A stretch of DNA of 64,000 nt from Papaver somniferum (Eukaryota; Streptophyta; Magnoliopsida; Ranunculales; Papaveraceae), in the NCBI RefSeq assembly GCF_003573695.1, contig NC_039366.1, forward strand, positions 161,080,770 through 161,144,769, read 5' to 3'. Both the position numbers and the translations under genes were made by a program. Below are positions 45,869-57,135 of the stretch, piece after piece. The notes beneath the pieces were generated by a model. It was not told the origin of the DNA and ran no database searches. It saw only the letters and a program-made list of their open reading frames with translations. Position 1 is the first letter of the stretch; the number at the start of each line of letters is the position of its first letter.

Positions 45869-47581
45869 CTACTGGATTATATACAAAAATTCACCATACA
45901 CTAACAATCTAAAGAGTTGAGGATCAACCCAAAAGACAAAGTGTAGAGGTTTCAACAGCTTCACACAAATATAACAGGAAAGAAACGCAAGTGAAACTGT
46001 GAAAAAAAATGAGCTACCCCCAAACCTGGATTTTACAGAAGATATAATTTTGAAAACAAAATCGCGCAGTTTCGGGGGTTCATCATGCACAAGGTCTAGC
46101 TCGAAATGAACTGTGCTAGGGACGGGTAAACATGCTAATTCCAACTGTGGTTCCTCAAATGTATTATATTTGGATGAAAAATAGTCCAAGAGGACTTGGG
46201 AAGCACACAGTTCCAAACCTAGGTTGGGCATTCTCAGAAAAATTTGTTTTACAATATTGGTACAAACCAAATCTAGGTTGGGTGGAAGGCCAACAGATTG
46301 TGATTCATGTAGAAGAATAGGTGCGTCATTATTAATCAAATCAAAATCTCCTAAATCATCTACACATGTCACATCATGCTCACAATCATCAATCAGTTTA
46401 GCAAGTTCACACTCAGAATCATCAACATCATCAACAAATTTATTCTCATGCATCGGCAAATCAGGAGAAATATCACAATGTGACCTAGGTAGAGAATCAG
46501 ACACATCAAATATATTTTCATGCATATTAGTGTCTACAGAAGATTCAACTATTCCTATGTCATGCTCATCTTCACAGAATAATTGTACGAATCCCATGTC
46601 AATATCAAAATCATATGAATTACAATGAGTATTAGAAAAAACAAAATTCATGAAGGTCGAGGGCGAGAAGCCATATGTTATTGAACCAACAGGTTCCACA
46701 ATATTTTCATGTTCTTCTAACATATCATCATAATCATCATAATCATCATCATGGTAGCATGCATATTGGTCCTCATTAACAGTGGTGGTGTCATTAGTCG
46801 ATTCATGTTCCTCTAAATTAGGTTCATATTCAACATTATTTACATGAATGGGACTAGACACTTCATTAGGGACAACATACATTTCCTCATGAATTTCCTC
46901 CTTTTGTAGGTGAAGCAAAATCTGATCTAAATGTGCATGAATTCGTGATGTAGATATATCATAGTCTTGCTTGCAGAGTCTTAAAGCTTCTGTGGTGGAG
47001 TCTAAATTCATGGGAGTACAAAATTCTTCATGTTCAAATTGTGGTGAATGGTACATATGTGCATGGTCATTAGGGTTTACAAAATATTGATCGCAACCCT
47101 CAAAGGATTGATTATGGTCCCAATGACTACCATTCTCATAATTTATGGGCATTTCATACCTTGGATTTTCTCTACATTGCCTAAAATTATGCAAAATATG
47201 ACAATTCTCAACAGGGTGGTCTAAACTACCACATGCGGGACATGCATAGATTTCAGGTTGCCTAAGAAAATTAGATGTGACAGATTCCTCATGTGATTGC
47301 ATTTCTAAAGCTGTGATTCGAGCTTCTATTTGATCCATAAGTGATGATTGTGTGAGTGAGGCACTAGAAAAATGTTCATTTTCACGTTGCGATGAATGAT
47401 GCATGTATGAATAGTCATTAGGGTTCATGTATTGCGGCTCGGGACTTTGAAAATGTCCATAATAATTCCTATGACTATTGACATCATGGTCCGTGGAAGG
47501 TTCATAACGTGGCACATGCCCATAAGCAAGTTCTCTAAGAGTTTTATTTCCATCCCCAGGAGCAGACCAAAATCCAGACAT
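45869..47581 (-). CDS. Family B element protein, copy 3: open, 570 residues
   Basis: This is the second open copy, with the same layout as 36002-37708 and the zinc knuckle intact (Cys114, Cys117, His122, Cys127; the sixth-last residue pair reads EN instead of EH before the last Cys). The first 450 residues differ only at scattered sites. Residues about 455-540 differ more, carrying a longer Cys-containing hydrophobic segment (FFFTVSLAFLSCYICV) before WVDPQLFRLLVYGEF. The contrast between a conserved N-terminus and a variable pre-C-terminal segment suggests recombination between versions. Two open copies of about 1.7 kb among decayed neighbours suggest recent activity or selection on the protein. 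The role is unknown; GAG-like is the best guess. Confidence 0.7.
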   Translation of the reverse strand: MSGFWSAPGDGNKTLRELAYGHVPRYEPSTDHDVNSHRNYYGHFQSPEPQYMNPNDYSYMHHSSQRENEHFSSASLTQSSLMDQIEARITALEMQSHEESVTSNFLRQPEIYACPACGSLDHPVENCHILHNFRQCRENPRYEMPINYENGSHWDHNQSFEGCDQYFVNPNDHAHMYHSPQFEHEEFCTPMNLDSTTEALRLCKQDYDISTSRIHAHLDQILLHLQKEEIHEEMYVVPNEVSSPIHVNNVEYEPNLEEHESTNDTTTVNEDQYACYHDDDYDDYDDMLEEHENIVEPVGSITYGFSPSTFMNFVFSNTHCNSYDFDIDMGFVQLFCEDEHDIGIVESSVDTNMHENIFDVSDSLPRSHCDISPDLPMHENKFVDDVDDSECELAKLIDDCEHDVTCVDDLGDFDLINNDAPILLHESQSVGLPPNLDLVCTNIVKQIFLRMPNLGLELCASQVLLDYFSSKYNTFEEPQLELACLPVPSTVHFELDLVHDEPPKLRDFVFKIISSVKSRFGGSSFFFTVSLAFLSCYICVKLLKPLHFVFWVDPQLFRLLVYGEFLYIIQ

Positions 47582-48387
47582 GATTGGCTCAAAAACTAAG
47601 TAACTATGTTACAAAGCCCAAAATTTGGTTTTTTAAAGGGTTTGGATTTTTGGGAAAAATTTGGTTTTGGTGGGAGACATTTGAAAATTTGGTTTTGAAA
47701 TGGGAGTAAAATAAAACTTTTGGTTTAAGATGGGATAAAGAAAAAATTTGGTTTAAAATGGGAGCAAGTAAAATTTGGTTTTTTTTTTTTTTTAAAAAAA
47801 AGAAAATAAAATTTGGTTTTTGAATGGGAGCAAGCCCACTGTTTGTTTTGTGTCTGCTTTGGCTCCGCTTGGTTGAAAACTTTTGGTGGAACTGAGTCCA
47901 AAATCTCGGCCTAGAATTTGGGTACTCGGCCCACTAACGAGTTCAACTAGCGTGATCGGTTACAAGCTCAGCTGGGTTTAAACCCAGAATACAAGATACA
48001 AGTCCAAAATAAACAAGCTCACAAAAATTAAATACAAGCCCACAAATTAAACAAACAAGCCCACAAATAAATTATAACAAACCCAACAGAAAATAAGAGA
48101 AGCCCAAAAATTGGCTTTAATATTACAAGCCCACAATTAAAAATTGGAAGCCCACAATTCGGGTTCTCTTAAATGGGTTACCTTTTAAGCACAGCCCAGC
48201 TGCTCTGATATTGTTGCAAAAACCCAGTTGGGCTTTGGTTCTTTTCCTTGGTGGCGTCTCAGCAGAGGAAAAACAGGTTCAGAATAGCAGGTCCAACAGC
48301 AAATGAAGTGAAGCAGATGCAGATGCAAATGCTATGCAGTGAAATGCAAAAATAGCTAATAAAACTACTAGAAAAACACAGCACCAA

Positions 48388-48405
48388 TCCCCGGCAACGG
48401 CGCCA
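48388..48405 (-). other. PBS of family B, copy 3 (perfect tRNA-Asp match)
   Basis: The plus strand reads TCCCCGGCAACGGCGCCA, identical to the 3' end of plant tRNA-Asp as I know it. It lies six bases inside the LTR B4 end. Confidence 0.9.
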
Positions 48406-48411
48406 AAAACT

Positions 48412-50885
48412 TGGTGGGCCCGGAGATGTGTAAAATTAAGCGAAATGAAAACGGGGCCTACATGTAATACCGCAAGTGCACGGTCGTCAGTTGTAGCTCG
48501 TGCAAGTACGGGTCGATCCACAGAGACTGGGTGTGTTTTGGAGTTTTCTAGCTATTTTGGGCTCTAAAATGCTATTGTTGGGCTTTGGGTACCAATGGAT
48601 TTTGGTAACCAATGGGTTATGTTTGTGCTTTGGGCCTTTGAGTTCTTTGGGAATGAACTGGGCTTTAGCTTTAGCCTATCAGTACACTAGGCTTTTGGAG
48701 AGAACTGTGGACTGGGCTTAACAGTTCACTTGTGAACTGGGCTTGGTAGTGAACTAGGCTTTGGTTTTGAATTTGGGCTTGGGTTCTTTTGATGTGTACT
48801 GGGCTTGGTAACAGTGAACTGGGCCTTAGCCTTTGGCTATAACCTTGAGAATTTACAGTGGGCTTTTGTGACAGAAAATAGAATTGAATTTGGACAGTGA
48901 ACAGAATCAAAAGTAAACAGTAACTATGAACAAAATGAACTAAACAGAACAAAAGTAAACAAATCAATGAAACTAAACAGAATGGAAGTGAAACTAAACA
49001 ATGAGACTAAACAGAAAACAAAAGCAAAACAGAGTGGAACAAAGTAAAAGTTAAGGTGACAATGAAAGTGACAAAATGTGAGACAATGAACAAGTAAACT
49101 AAAACATCAAAGAAACTACTAGGTGATGACAGTGACTGGAAACAGTCACATACCAAGGCCTAAGCCAAGGGCAGTGAAGATGATGAAGCTAACAGTGATG
49201 ACAATGCAAGGCCAAGGCAGTGGCTCTAGGCATACAAATGGAATGGAAAGGGAATTAGCTTGCTATGAGCACTAATTTCTCCCATTGCTCAATCAAAACA
49301 ATGCATCCTAAGCATACAAATGGAATGGAAAGAGAATTAGCTTGCTATGAGCACTAATTTCTCCCATTGCTCAATCAAAACAATGCTTCAAAGCTTCTAG
49401 CCTAACATTCCATCACTTCTTGACAATGAATTGAAACACAGTTGAGCATTTAAACTAACATTAACATTAAACAGAATTAACACTAACAGGATTATCATTA
49501 ACAGGGGACAAACAGGAAATTGAAACATGCACAAACATTAAACATCAAAACAGGAACTGAAACAAGACAGAATTTTAACATGCAATAAACTGAAATTGAA
49601 GCAGGAATTGAAATTGAAAACAGGAAATTGAAACATAAACCCTAAATTGATATTGAAATTAAAAACAGAAATTAAAACTAAGGTATCCCATATTAGGGGG
49701 TATCTCGGCTAACCCAAGCACACCCCTCACACGTTCTACAAACCCCAGTATTTATACCCTAAATTAGGGTTCATCCAAAATTCCCCAAAAATCAAAAAGA
49801 TGAAATTAGGTTTTCTATTTTACCTAACTCGTTTGGTCTTGTCGAACCCATGTGTCTTCTGCTGCTCTTCTTTCATTCTCTCCATGCGCATGTGATGAAT
49901 CATAGCCATCTACCTTGTTTTCCCATATCAAAACCCTAGCAGTGGGTAGGGTTTGTGCTATGGGCTAACTAGGGTGATGGGTACGTTTCTAGGGTGAAGT
50001 AGGGTGGTTGTTGGAGCTGGTGGAAGTGGTGACGTATGGTGGAGAAGGTGGTGGTGTACGGTGGCGGACATGGTGTTCGGTGGAGAAGGTGGTACGGGCA
50101 GAGAGGAAGAAAGAGAAGGAGAAGTGAAAATGATTAGGGTTTCTTCATTTTTTTGGGTTATATATCCTAGGGTTATTTCGGTGTGATGCGGGTTCATAGA
50201 GTTTTGATGTCTAGCAATACGAAGCCGTGGGATGTGAAGATGGTAGATAGATCCAACGGCTTGATTGAACGGAGCATGTATCGACCGTTAGATGTATAAT
50301 ACATCAAAATTAACGGTGCAAGATGGAGTTAGGTGTTGTAGTGTTAAGCGGAAGTATCGAGGTTTGATGCGCAGGCAAAGAAGCGACCGTAGGATCTAAA
50401 TGTGATCTAATCTGAAGGCTTGGAATTTAGGCACTATGGTGTTTTGCAGGGACTTCAGATTTTGATGCACGATGAAGAAGCGACCATTGGATGATGAGAT
50501 GGATCCAATCTAACGGCTGATAATGGAGGCGGGTATGGATATAGAAAATGGGTTTGGGTAAGGGTTTTGGGCCTTGGGTATGCCAAGCCCATATCTTCTT
50601 TAAGAACAATTCTTCCTTCTTGAGCCCATTCCTAGCTTTTTGGACGTGCGCTCCATTCTTTGCGGCTTCCTTGCGTAATTTCTTCCGGCTTTTCACTACT
50701 TTTCTGCTCCGCAAATCATCCAGACTTTATTTGGTACCTAAAAATGCAAAATTAAGTAAGAAAAATATTTATTCTTGAAAACAATGAAAATACAGAATAT
50801 GGGATAAAATGTAGAATTAATGCACAAAAGATGAGTTAAATGCCAACAAAAAGGGATAAATATATACATTATTTGGCACTCATCA
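48412..50885 (-). repeat. LTR B4
   Basis: 2474 bp. It is almost identical to LTR B1 from 48412 to about 50160, then differs (GGTGTGATGCGGG, ATGGTAGATAGATCC), and rejoins the common U3 sequence near 50320. Confidence 0.9.
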
Positions 50886-50925
50886 AATACCCCCAAACCT
50901 GAATTTTACTTGTCCTCAATTAAAA
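50886..50925 (-). promoter_or_regulatory. Hairpin plus LTR-proximal polypurine tract, copy B4
   Basis: Stem TTTTACTTG against CAATTAAAA (plus-strand 50904-50925) has one pair broken by a single change. AGGA and GTTTGGGGGTATT are intact. Confidence 0.75.
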
Positions 50926-52063
50926 CAAAACTAAGGAAATCCTACCTATACCACTGTCGCTGGTCTCTCGAATGCATTTAGCGTATGCACTAAGCCTTTT
51001 AAACCACTAAGTGTCCCTAGTGGACGAGTTGAAGTCTCGTGAAGGTTTGCTTAGAACGTACCTACAAAGTTCTAGGTCAAAATATAAGCTCAGATTCCAT
51101 CAAATGTGACATGTGCAAGTCAGTTTAAGCTCACAGCAAAATGGAGATGTCAATCTAGCTATCCAAGGCACAATCCTAGCACTGATAACAAATAAAGACA
51201 TGTGATAAGAGTGTAAAGTGTATCTACACATGTGTAAAGAAAGATCGGATGTTATGACTACTAATCACCAAGAGATAGTTTCTCAGGCTAAGAACCAAGG
51301 TCGAAATCTAGCTAGCTGTCCGAACTTTACGAGAATTGTGAATGAGTTGGAGGTATTTCACAATTACTCGCGTTGTACATCAATGGCATACACCCTCCTT
51401 GCTTATTACAATGAAACAACAAAATGACTCTTTACATGACTCTTATTTACATTGACTACTCTCTTTTATTTTTGGAACAAGAGAGGATGGAATTGATAAA
51501 TACTTGATTTTTTTGTATGTTTCTGATTTTTTTTTTTTTTTTTGCACAAGAACTTGAAATTGATTTTTACATATGGTAGCTCTTTTGATACATAACAAAA
51601 AGAAACAAAAAATTACATGACACTTTGCAAGAGGTAGCCCTTTTTGATGCACCCAGTTAAATTCGATGGTTGTCTTTCTTAATGTAACCTCCACCTTCTA
51701 TCCCAACCAACCAAAGAACAAGCTAGTAAAGTTTCGTTCAGTATTCTAAAGTGATTGGCAATCGTGACTTCCTATCAAACACCTTGAAGATCGAGGCCAT
51801 ACATGTATTGGTAGATCGTGCGCGTGCAAATTTCTTATCACTATGTGAATTGTGCTAGAATCAGGGTGCCTAAATATCTAGACTAAGACTCCTAATAATT
51901 ACATATTTGCACAAGAGTCAACATTTCAAGGTAAACGAGCTCCATTTTTATGTTTTTATCATTTTTCTAATTTTTTTTGGAATTTTTCAATTTTTTCAAA
52001 AAGATGGAGTTTTGTTTTCAATTATGGCATATTATCGTGGTATCTACTCTATCGTGTTTTCTA

Positions 52064-52101
52064 TACCCCCAAACCTGAACTAAACATTGTCCTCAATGTT
52101 T
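52064..52101 (-). promoter_or_regulatory. Internal hairpin plus second polypurine tract, copy B4
   Basis: AAACATTG-AGGA-CAATGTTT (52082-52101) with GTTTGGGGGTATAG, retained although the ORF is deleted. Confidence 0.7.
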
Positions 52102-53039
52102 AAAAATATGGAAAGAATTAGAATGCAACATATGGAAAGGGACATGCTGAGTAGAGTAAAAGGAGAGAGAATACCCGATTTCGGCGAAAGCAGAATTAAA
52201 ACTCCGTTATCCAAGGCAAAACTCCAACATATTCGGAGTCACAATGGATGAGCACAAAATATATACAAAAGGAATTTTAACTAACACATTATCTACAAGA
52301 AAATTTGGTTTTTAATGGGATTGGACTTTTTGGGAAAAATTTGGTTTTGTCGGGAGACATTTGGCTTTGATGGGAAAAAGAAAAATTTTGGTTTTTTAGG
52401 GAAACATTTGGAAAACTTTGGTTTTTATGGGAGAAATTTTTGGTTTTTGAAATTGGGAGCAAGCCCACTGTTGGTCCTCTAATGGAATGGGAGGAAGGCT
52501 GCGGCCCACGAAACACTAAGTTTTAATTTTGAAAGTTTAATTTGGCCCAGTTGGTTAAGGCCCGATGTTTGTTTTAAAACTTTGGTTTCGAGGTCCACTC
52601 TTGAGTGGAAACAAGCCCACAATCGGTTACAAGCTCAGCTGGGTTTAAACCCAGAGTCCAAAATACAAGTCCAATGAAAGAATTTAAACAAGCCCACAAA
52701 TTAAACAAACAAGCCCACAAAAATTATTACAAACCCAACAGAAAATAAGAGAAGCCCAAAAATTGGCTTTAATATTACAAGCCCACAATTAAAAAATTGG
52801 AAGCCCACAATTCGGGTTCTCTTAAATGGGTTACCTTTTAAGCACAGCCCAGCTGCTCTGATATTGTTGCAAAAACCCAGTTGGGTTTTGGTTCTTTTCC
52901 TTGGTGGCGTCCCAGCAGAGGAAAAACTGGTTCAGAACAGCAGGTCCAACAGCAAATGAAGTGAAGCAGATGCAGATGCAAATGCTATGCAATGAAATAC
53001 AAAATAGCTAATAAAACAACAAGAAAAACACAGCACCAA

Positions 53040-53057
53040 TCCCCGGCAGCGGCGCCA
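53040..53057 (-). other. PBS of family B, copy 4 (tRNA-Asp)
   Basis: The plus strand reads TCCCCGGCAGCGGCGCCA, the same one-base variant as copy 1, six bases inside the LTR B5 end. Confidence 0.85.
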
Positions 53058-53063
53058 AAAACT

Positions 53064-55628
53064 TGGTGGGCCCGGAAGTGTGTGAAAATTAAGCGAAATG
53101 AAACGGGCCTACAGTAATACCGCAAGTGCACGGTCGTCAGTTGTAGCTCGTGCAAGTACGGGTCGATCCACAGAGACTGGGTGTGTTTTGGAGTGTTTAG
53201 CTATTTTGGGTTCTAGTTGCTATTGTTGGGCTTTGGGTACCAATGGATTTTGGTAACCAATGGGTTATGATTGTGCTTTGGGCCTTTGAGTTCTTTGGGA
53301 ATGAACTGGGCTTTGAGCCTTAACCTAAACTGTGGCTGGGCCTTAATGAACTGGGCTGTGAGCCTTAATGAACTGGGCTGTGAGCCTTAATGAACTGGGC
53401 TTCAGTTTGTACAAACAATGGACAGTGGGCTTCAACTTTTGGTTCAAACCTGGGCTTGGTCTTGAACTGAGAACTAGGCCTTTAGTGGACTGAACTTGAG
53501 CTTTGAAGAGGAAGCAGCAGCAGCAGTAGGACTTAGGCCTTAACCAGCTGCAGCAACAGCAGCTGCAGCAACAGCAGCAACAGTGGAAGGAAAGCAGCAG
53601 GCCAAGGGGAAGACAAGGCAGCAGAACAAGGCAAGAGGAAGAAAACAGAGATGGCAGTGAAGCAAAGACAATGGAGAAAATTAAACAAGACAATGACTAA
53701 ACAGCAAAGAACTAAACAACAACAATGGAAGTGAACCAAGGCCTAAGCCAAGGGCAGGGGAGATGGTGAAGCTAACAGTGGTGACAATGCAAGGCCAAGG
53801 CAGTGGCTCTAGGCACACAAATAGAATGGAAAGAGAATTAGCTTGCTATGAGCACTAATTTCTCCCATTGCTCAATCAAAACAGTGCATCCTAAGCATAC
53901 AAATGGAATGGAAAGAGAATTAGCTTGCTATGAGCACTAATTTCTCCCATTGCTCAATCAAAACAGTGCACTGAGATTTCTAGCCTAACATTCCACTAAA
54001 CTAACATTACATGGAACACAAACATCAACAGGAAATTAAAAGTAGAACATATACAGAACATGATACAAGATTACAGAAACATAGCATAACAGGGGTATGG
54101 GAGTGACAGCAAAGAACAAACATAACACAATGGAGTTCATAACAGGAATTAAACATGCATTAACATTAAGATTAACATGGAATTAACATCAAAACAAACA
54201 CACAACAGTAAAATAAAATTGAAATAAAAATTGCTACTAAACCTAACAAAAATTGAAACATGCACAAACATTAAACATCAAAACAGGAACTGAAACAAGA
54301 CAGAATTTTAACATGCAATAAACTGAAATTGAAGCAGGAATTGAAATTGAAAATTAAATTGAAACAGAAACTCTAAATTGATTTTGAAATTAAAAACAGA
54401 AATTAAAACTAAGGTATCCCATATTAGGGGGTATCTCGGCTAACCCAAGCACACCCCTCACACGTTCTACAAACCCCAGTATTTATACCCTAAATTAGGG
54501 TTCATCCAAAATTCCCCAAAAATCAAAAAGATGAAATTAGGTTTTCTATTTTACCTAACTCGTTTGGTCTTGTCGAACCCATGTGTCTTCTGCTGCTCTT
54601 CTTTCATTCTCTCCATGCGCATGTGATGAATCATAGCCATCTACCTTGTTTTCCCATATCAAAACCCTAGCAGTGGGTAGGGTTTGTGCTATGGGCTAAC
54701 TAGGGTGATGGGTACGTTTCTAGGGTGAAGTAGGGTGGTTGTTGGAGCTGGTGGAAGTGGTGACGTATGGTGGAGAAGGTGGTGGTGTACGGTGGCGGAC
54801 ATGGTGTTCGGTGGAGAAGGTGGTACGGGCAGAGAGGAAGAAAGAGAAGGAGAAGTGAAAATGATTAGGGTTTCTTCATTTTTTTGGGTTATATATCCTA
54901 GGGTTGTTTCGTTGTGAGTCGGGTTCATTAGATTTCGATGTCTTGCGATGCTTAGACGTGGGGTGTGGAGATGAAGATTGATCTAACGGATAAAAGTGAA
55001 GATGCTGGCAGCGACCGTTGGATGCAGATATACAACGAAACTAACGGCGCCAGATGGAGTTAGGTGTTGTAGTGTTAAGCGGAAGTATCGAGGTTTGATG
55101 CGCAGGCAAAGAAGAGACCGTAGGATCTAAATGTGATCTAATCTGAAGGCTTGGAATTTAGGCACTATGGTGTTTTGCAAGAGCTTCAGATTTTGATGCG
55201 CGATGAAGGAGCGACCATCGGATGATGAGATGGATCCGATCTAACGGCTGAGAATGGAGGCGGGTATGGATATAGAAAATGGGTTTGGGTAAGGGTTTTG
55301 GGCCTTGGGCATGCCAAGCCCATATCTTCTTTAAGAACAATTCTTCCTTCTTGAGCCCATTCCTAACTTTTTGGTCTTGTGCGCACCATTCTTTGCGGCT
55401 TCCTTGCGTAATTTCTTCCGGCTTTTCACCACTCTTCAGCTCTTTTCCGCTCCGCAATTCATCCAGACTTTATTTATTACCTAAAAATGCAAAATTAAGT
55501 AAGAAAAATATTTATTCTTGAAAACAATGAAAATACAGAATATGGGATAAAATGTAGAATTAATGCACAAAAGATGAGTTAAATGCCAACAAAAAGGGAT
55601 AAATATATACAATATTTGGCACTCATCA
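53064..55628 (-). repeat. LTR B5, mosaic
   Basis: 2565 bp. The first ~240 bases (to GAATGAACTGGGCTTTG near 53313) follow the B1/B4 version. The rest follows B2, including its CAG-rich tract and ATTTCGATGTCTTGCGATGC. The change falls in the repeated GAACTGGGCTT motif. Confidence 0.85.
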
Positions 55629-56258
55629 AATACCCCAAACCTGAATTTTACTTGTCCTCAAGTAAAACAAAACTAAGGAAATCCTACCTATACCACTGTC
55701 GCTGGTCTCTCGAATGCATTTAGCGTATGCACTAAGCCTTTTAAACCACTAAGTGTCCCTAGTGGACGAGTGAAGTCTCGTGAAGGTTTGCTTAGAACGT
55801 ACCTACAAAGTTCTAGGTCAAAATATAAGCTCAGATTCCATCAAATGTGACATGTGCAAGTCAGTTTAAGCTCACAGCAAAATGGAGATGTCAATCTAGC
55901 TATCAAAGGCACAATCCTAGCACTGATAACAAAAAAAAGACATGTGATAAGAGTGTAAAGTGTATCTACACATGTGTAAAGAAAGATCTGAAGTTATGAC
56001 TACTAATCACCAAGAGATAGTTTCTCAGGCTAAGAACCAAGGTCGAAATCTAGCTAGCTGTCCGGACTTTACGAGAATTGTGAATGAGTTGGAGGTATTT
56101 CACAATTACTCGCGTTGTACATCAATGGCATACACCCTCCTTGCTTATTACAATGAAAAAACAAAATGACTCTTTACATGACTCTTATTTACATTGACTA
56201 CTCTCTTTTATTTTTGGAACAAGAGAGGATGGAATTGATAAATACTTGATTTTTTTTC
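55629..56258 (-). other. Truncated internal region B5 at the right edge of array B
   Basis: The PPT here has one C fewer (plus AATACCCCAAACC), and the hairpin TTTTACTTG/CAAGTAAAA is intact (55646-55667). Homology to the other internal regions ends in the T-run after AATACTTGA at about 56250-56258, where host sequence resumes. No ORF or PBS remains. Confidence 0.8.
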
Positions 56259-56384
56259 ACGGTGACGATGTTGAAATTGGTACTTCATCAATTAGCACGT
56301 TGTCGAACTCGACATTCTTCAAGCGAGCGACGGTTAGGATTCCCCAGTTACATCTCGCGTTTCCTAGGAAGGATTGAGGTTCAG
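56259..56384. repeat. Right copy of the 126-bp host duplication
   Basis: Same sequence as 31982-32107, but continuing into GAGCAACTTCC, which is the undisturbed element T sequence. Confidence 0.9.
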
Positions 56385-56583
56385 GAGCAACTTCCTTAAT
56401 TGGAAACAAACGTTTGCCTGACACGACATGGTTAAGAGCCCCAAACATGTCTTGACGCTGCGTCTTTGAGAAGTACAAAATTTCACACAATCGTTCCATC
56501 ATAGATTGTACAGTCTTGTGAACAGAGTCTCCAGAAATCATGCAACTCCTGACAGGAAGGGGATCCCTGGGGACTCTGTTCAC
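56259..56583 (-). pseudogene. Element T: fragment upstream of and into the protease
   Basis: A 108-codon minus-strand frame (56583-56257) ends VEFDNVLIDEVPIS. VLID followed by (S/T)G is the Gypsy protease active site; here E-V replaces the expected residues, so the site is dead or has lost bases. Upstream residues contain MMERLCEILYFSKTQRQDM, which I cannot assign with confidence. With array B removed, this frame leads into the protease C-terminal fragment at 31612-31974, with a frameshift between. The 5' end is cut by the inverted repeat at 56469-56632. Confidence 0.5.
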
Positions 56584-56632
56584 AAGACTGTATAATCTAT
56601 GATGGAACGATTGTGTGAAATTTTGTACTTCT
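56469..56632. repeat. 64-bp inverted repeat with 36-bp spacer
   Basis: 56469-56532 and 56569-56632 are reverse complements with about two mismatches. The left arm is part of T's coding sequence; the right arm is a flipped copy. Shorter pieces recur just beyond (TGTGAAATTTTGTACTT about 56648, GTTCACAAGACTG about 56689), which looks like a repair scar made by repeated template switching. Confidence 0.85.
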
Positions 56633-57135
56633 CAATCGTTCCTAGCTGTGAAATTTTGTACTTATCAAATGAAGACTATGTTCACAAGACTGAATCTCTT
56701 AACGTAATCGTTCGGATGCTCATTGTTTCGTTGAATTCGACAAGGGCTAAAATCGTAAACTCATAATTACACGAATCTCTGATCCAGCAATCAGACGTGA
56801 GTATCGGGTCTCTCATCGAATTCTCAACGGAGAGTACTTTCTCTCAGAGTACATGTAGATATGTAGTCTCACGACTGGACAACGACATATCTCATGAATA
56901 TTGAATACTTTCAGTGATTATTTCTATATAGTATCACAAGATGGACGGCTCCTAGACATCTTGCTCTGCTAGTATAGAGCGATAACGTCTTCAGGAACAA
57001 ACAACGAGTTTACCCTGATTATATAAAGGATATGACTTATCAACAAGCTCATATCGGGATAATTAATGCTCCTAGACAGCTTGCTCTGTTAGTATAGATC
57101 CACAGAGTTAATTATTCATAATTACAATTGCTCAT

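Larger units (their letters stand above)
50886..53063 (-). other. Internal region B4: deletion derivative without ORF
   Basis: It is only 2178 bp against about 3930 bp in B1 and B3. The 3' part (PPT, internal hairpin at 52082-52101) and the leader with PBS are kept, but the whole protein-coding segment is gone. The join is near 52230-52300, where CAACATATTCGGAGTC departs from CAACATATTTCAGCC. It would still be mobilisable in trans if LTR, PBS and PPT suffice. Confidence 0.8.
32108..56258 (-). mobile_element. Array B: five LTRs and five internal regions of a second non-autonomous Gypsy-type family
   Basis: In plus coordinates: LTR 32108-34606, internal 34607-38538, LTR 38539-41235, internal 41236-43609 (truncated), partial LTR 43610-44481, internal 44482-48411, LTR 48412-50885, internal 50886-53063 (ORF deleted), LTR 53064-55628, internal 55629-56258 (truncated). 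All units are on the minus strand. tRNA-Asp PBS and GTTTGGGGGTATT PPT are visible, and one ORF of about 569 codons occurs in internals 1 and 3. No enzyme domains are seen. The left end abuts host GGTTCAG; the right end is broken in the internal region, so the outermost 5' LTR is missing. Confidence 0.9.
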
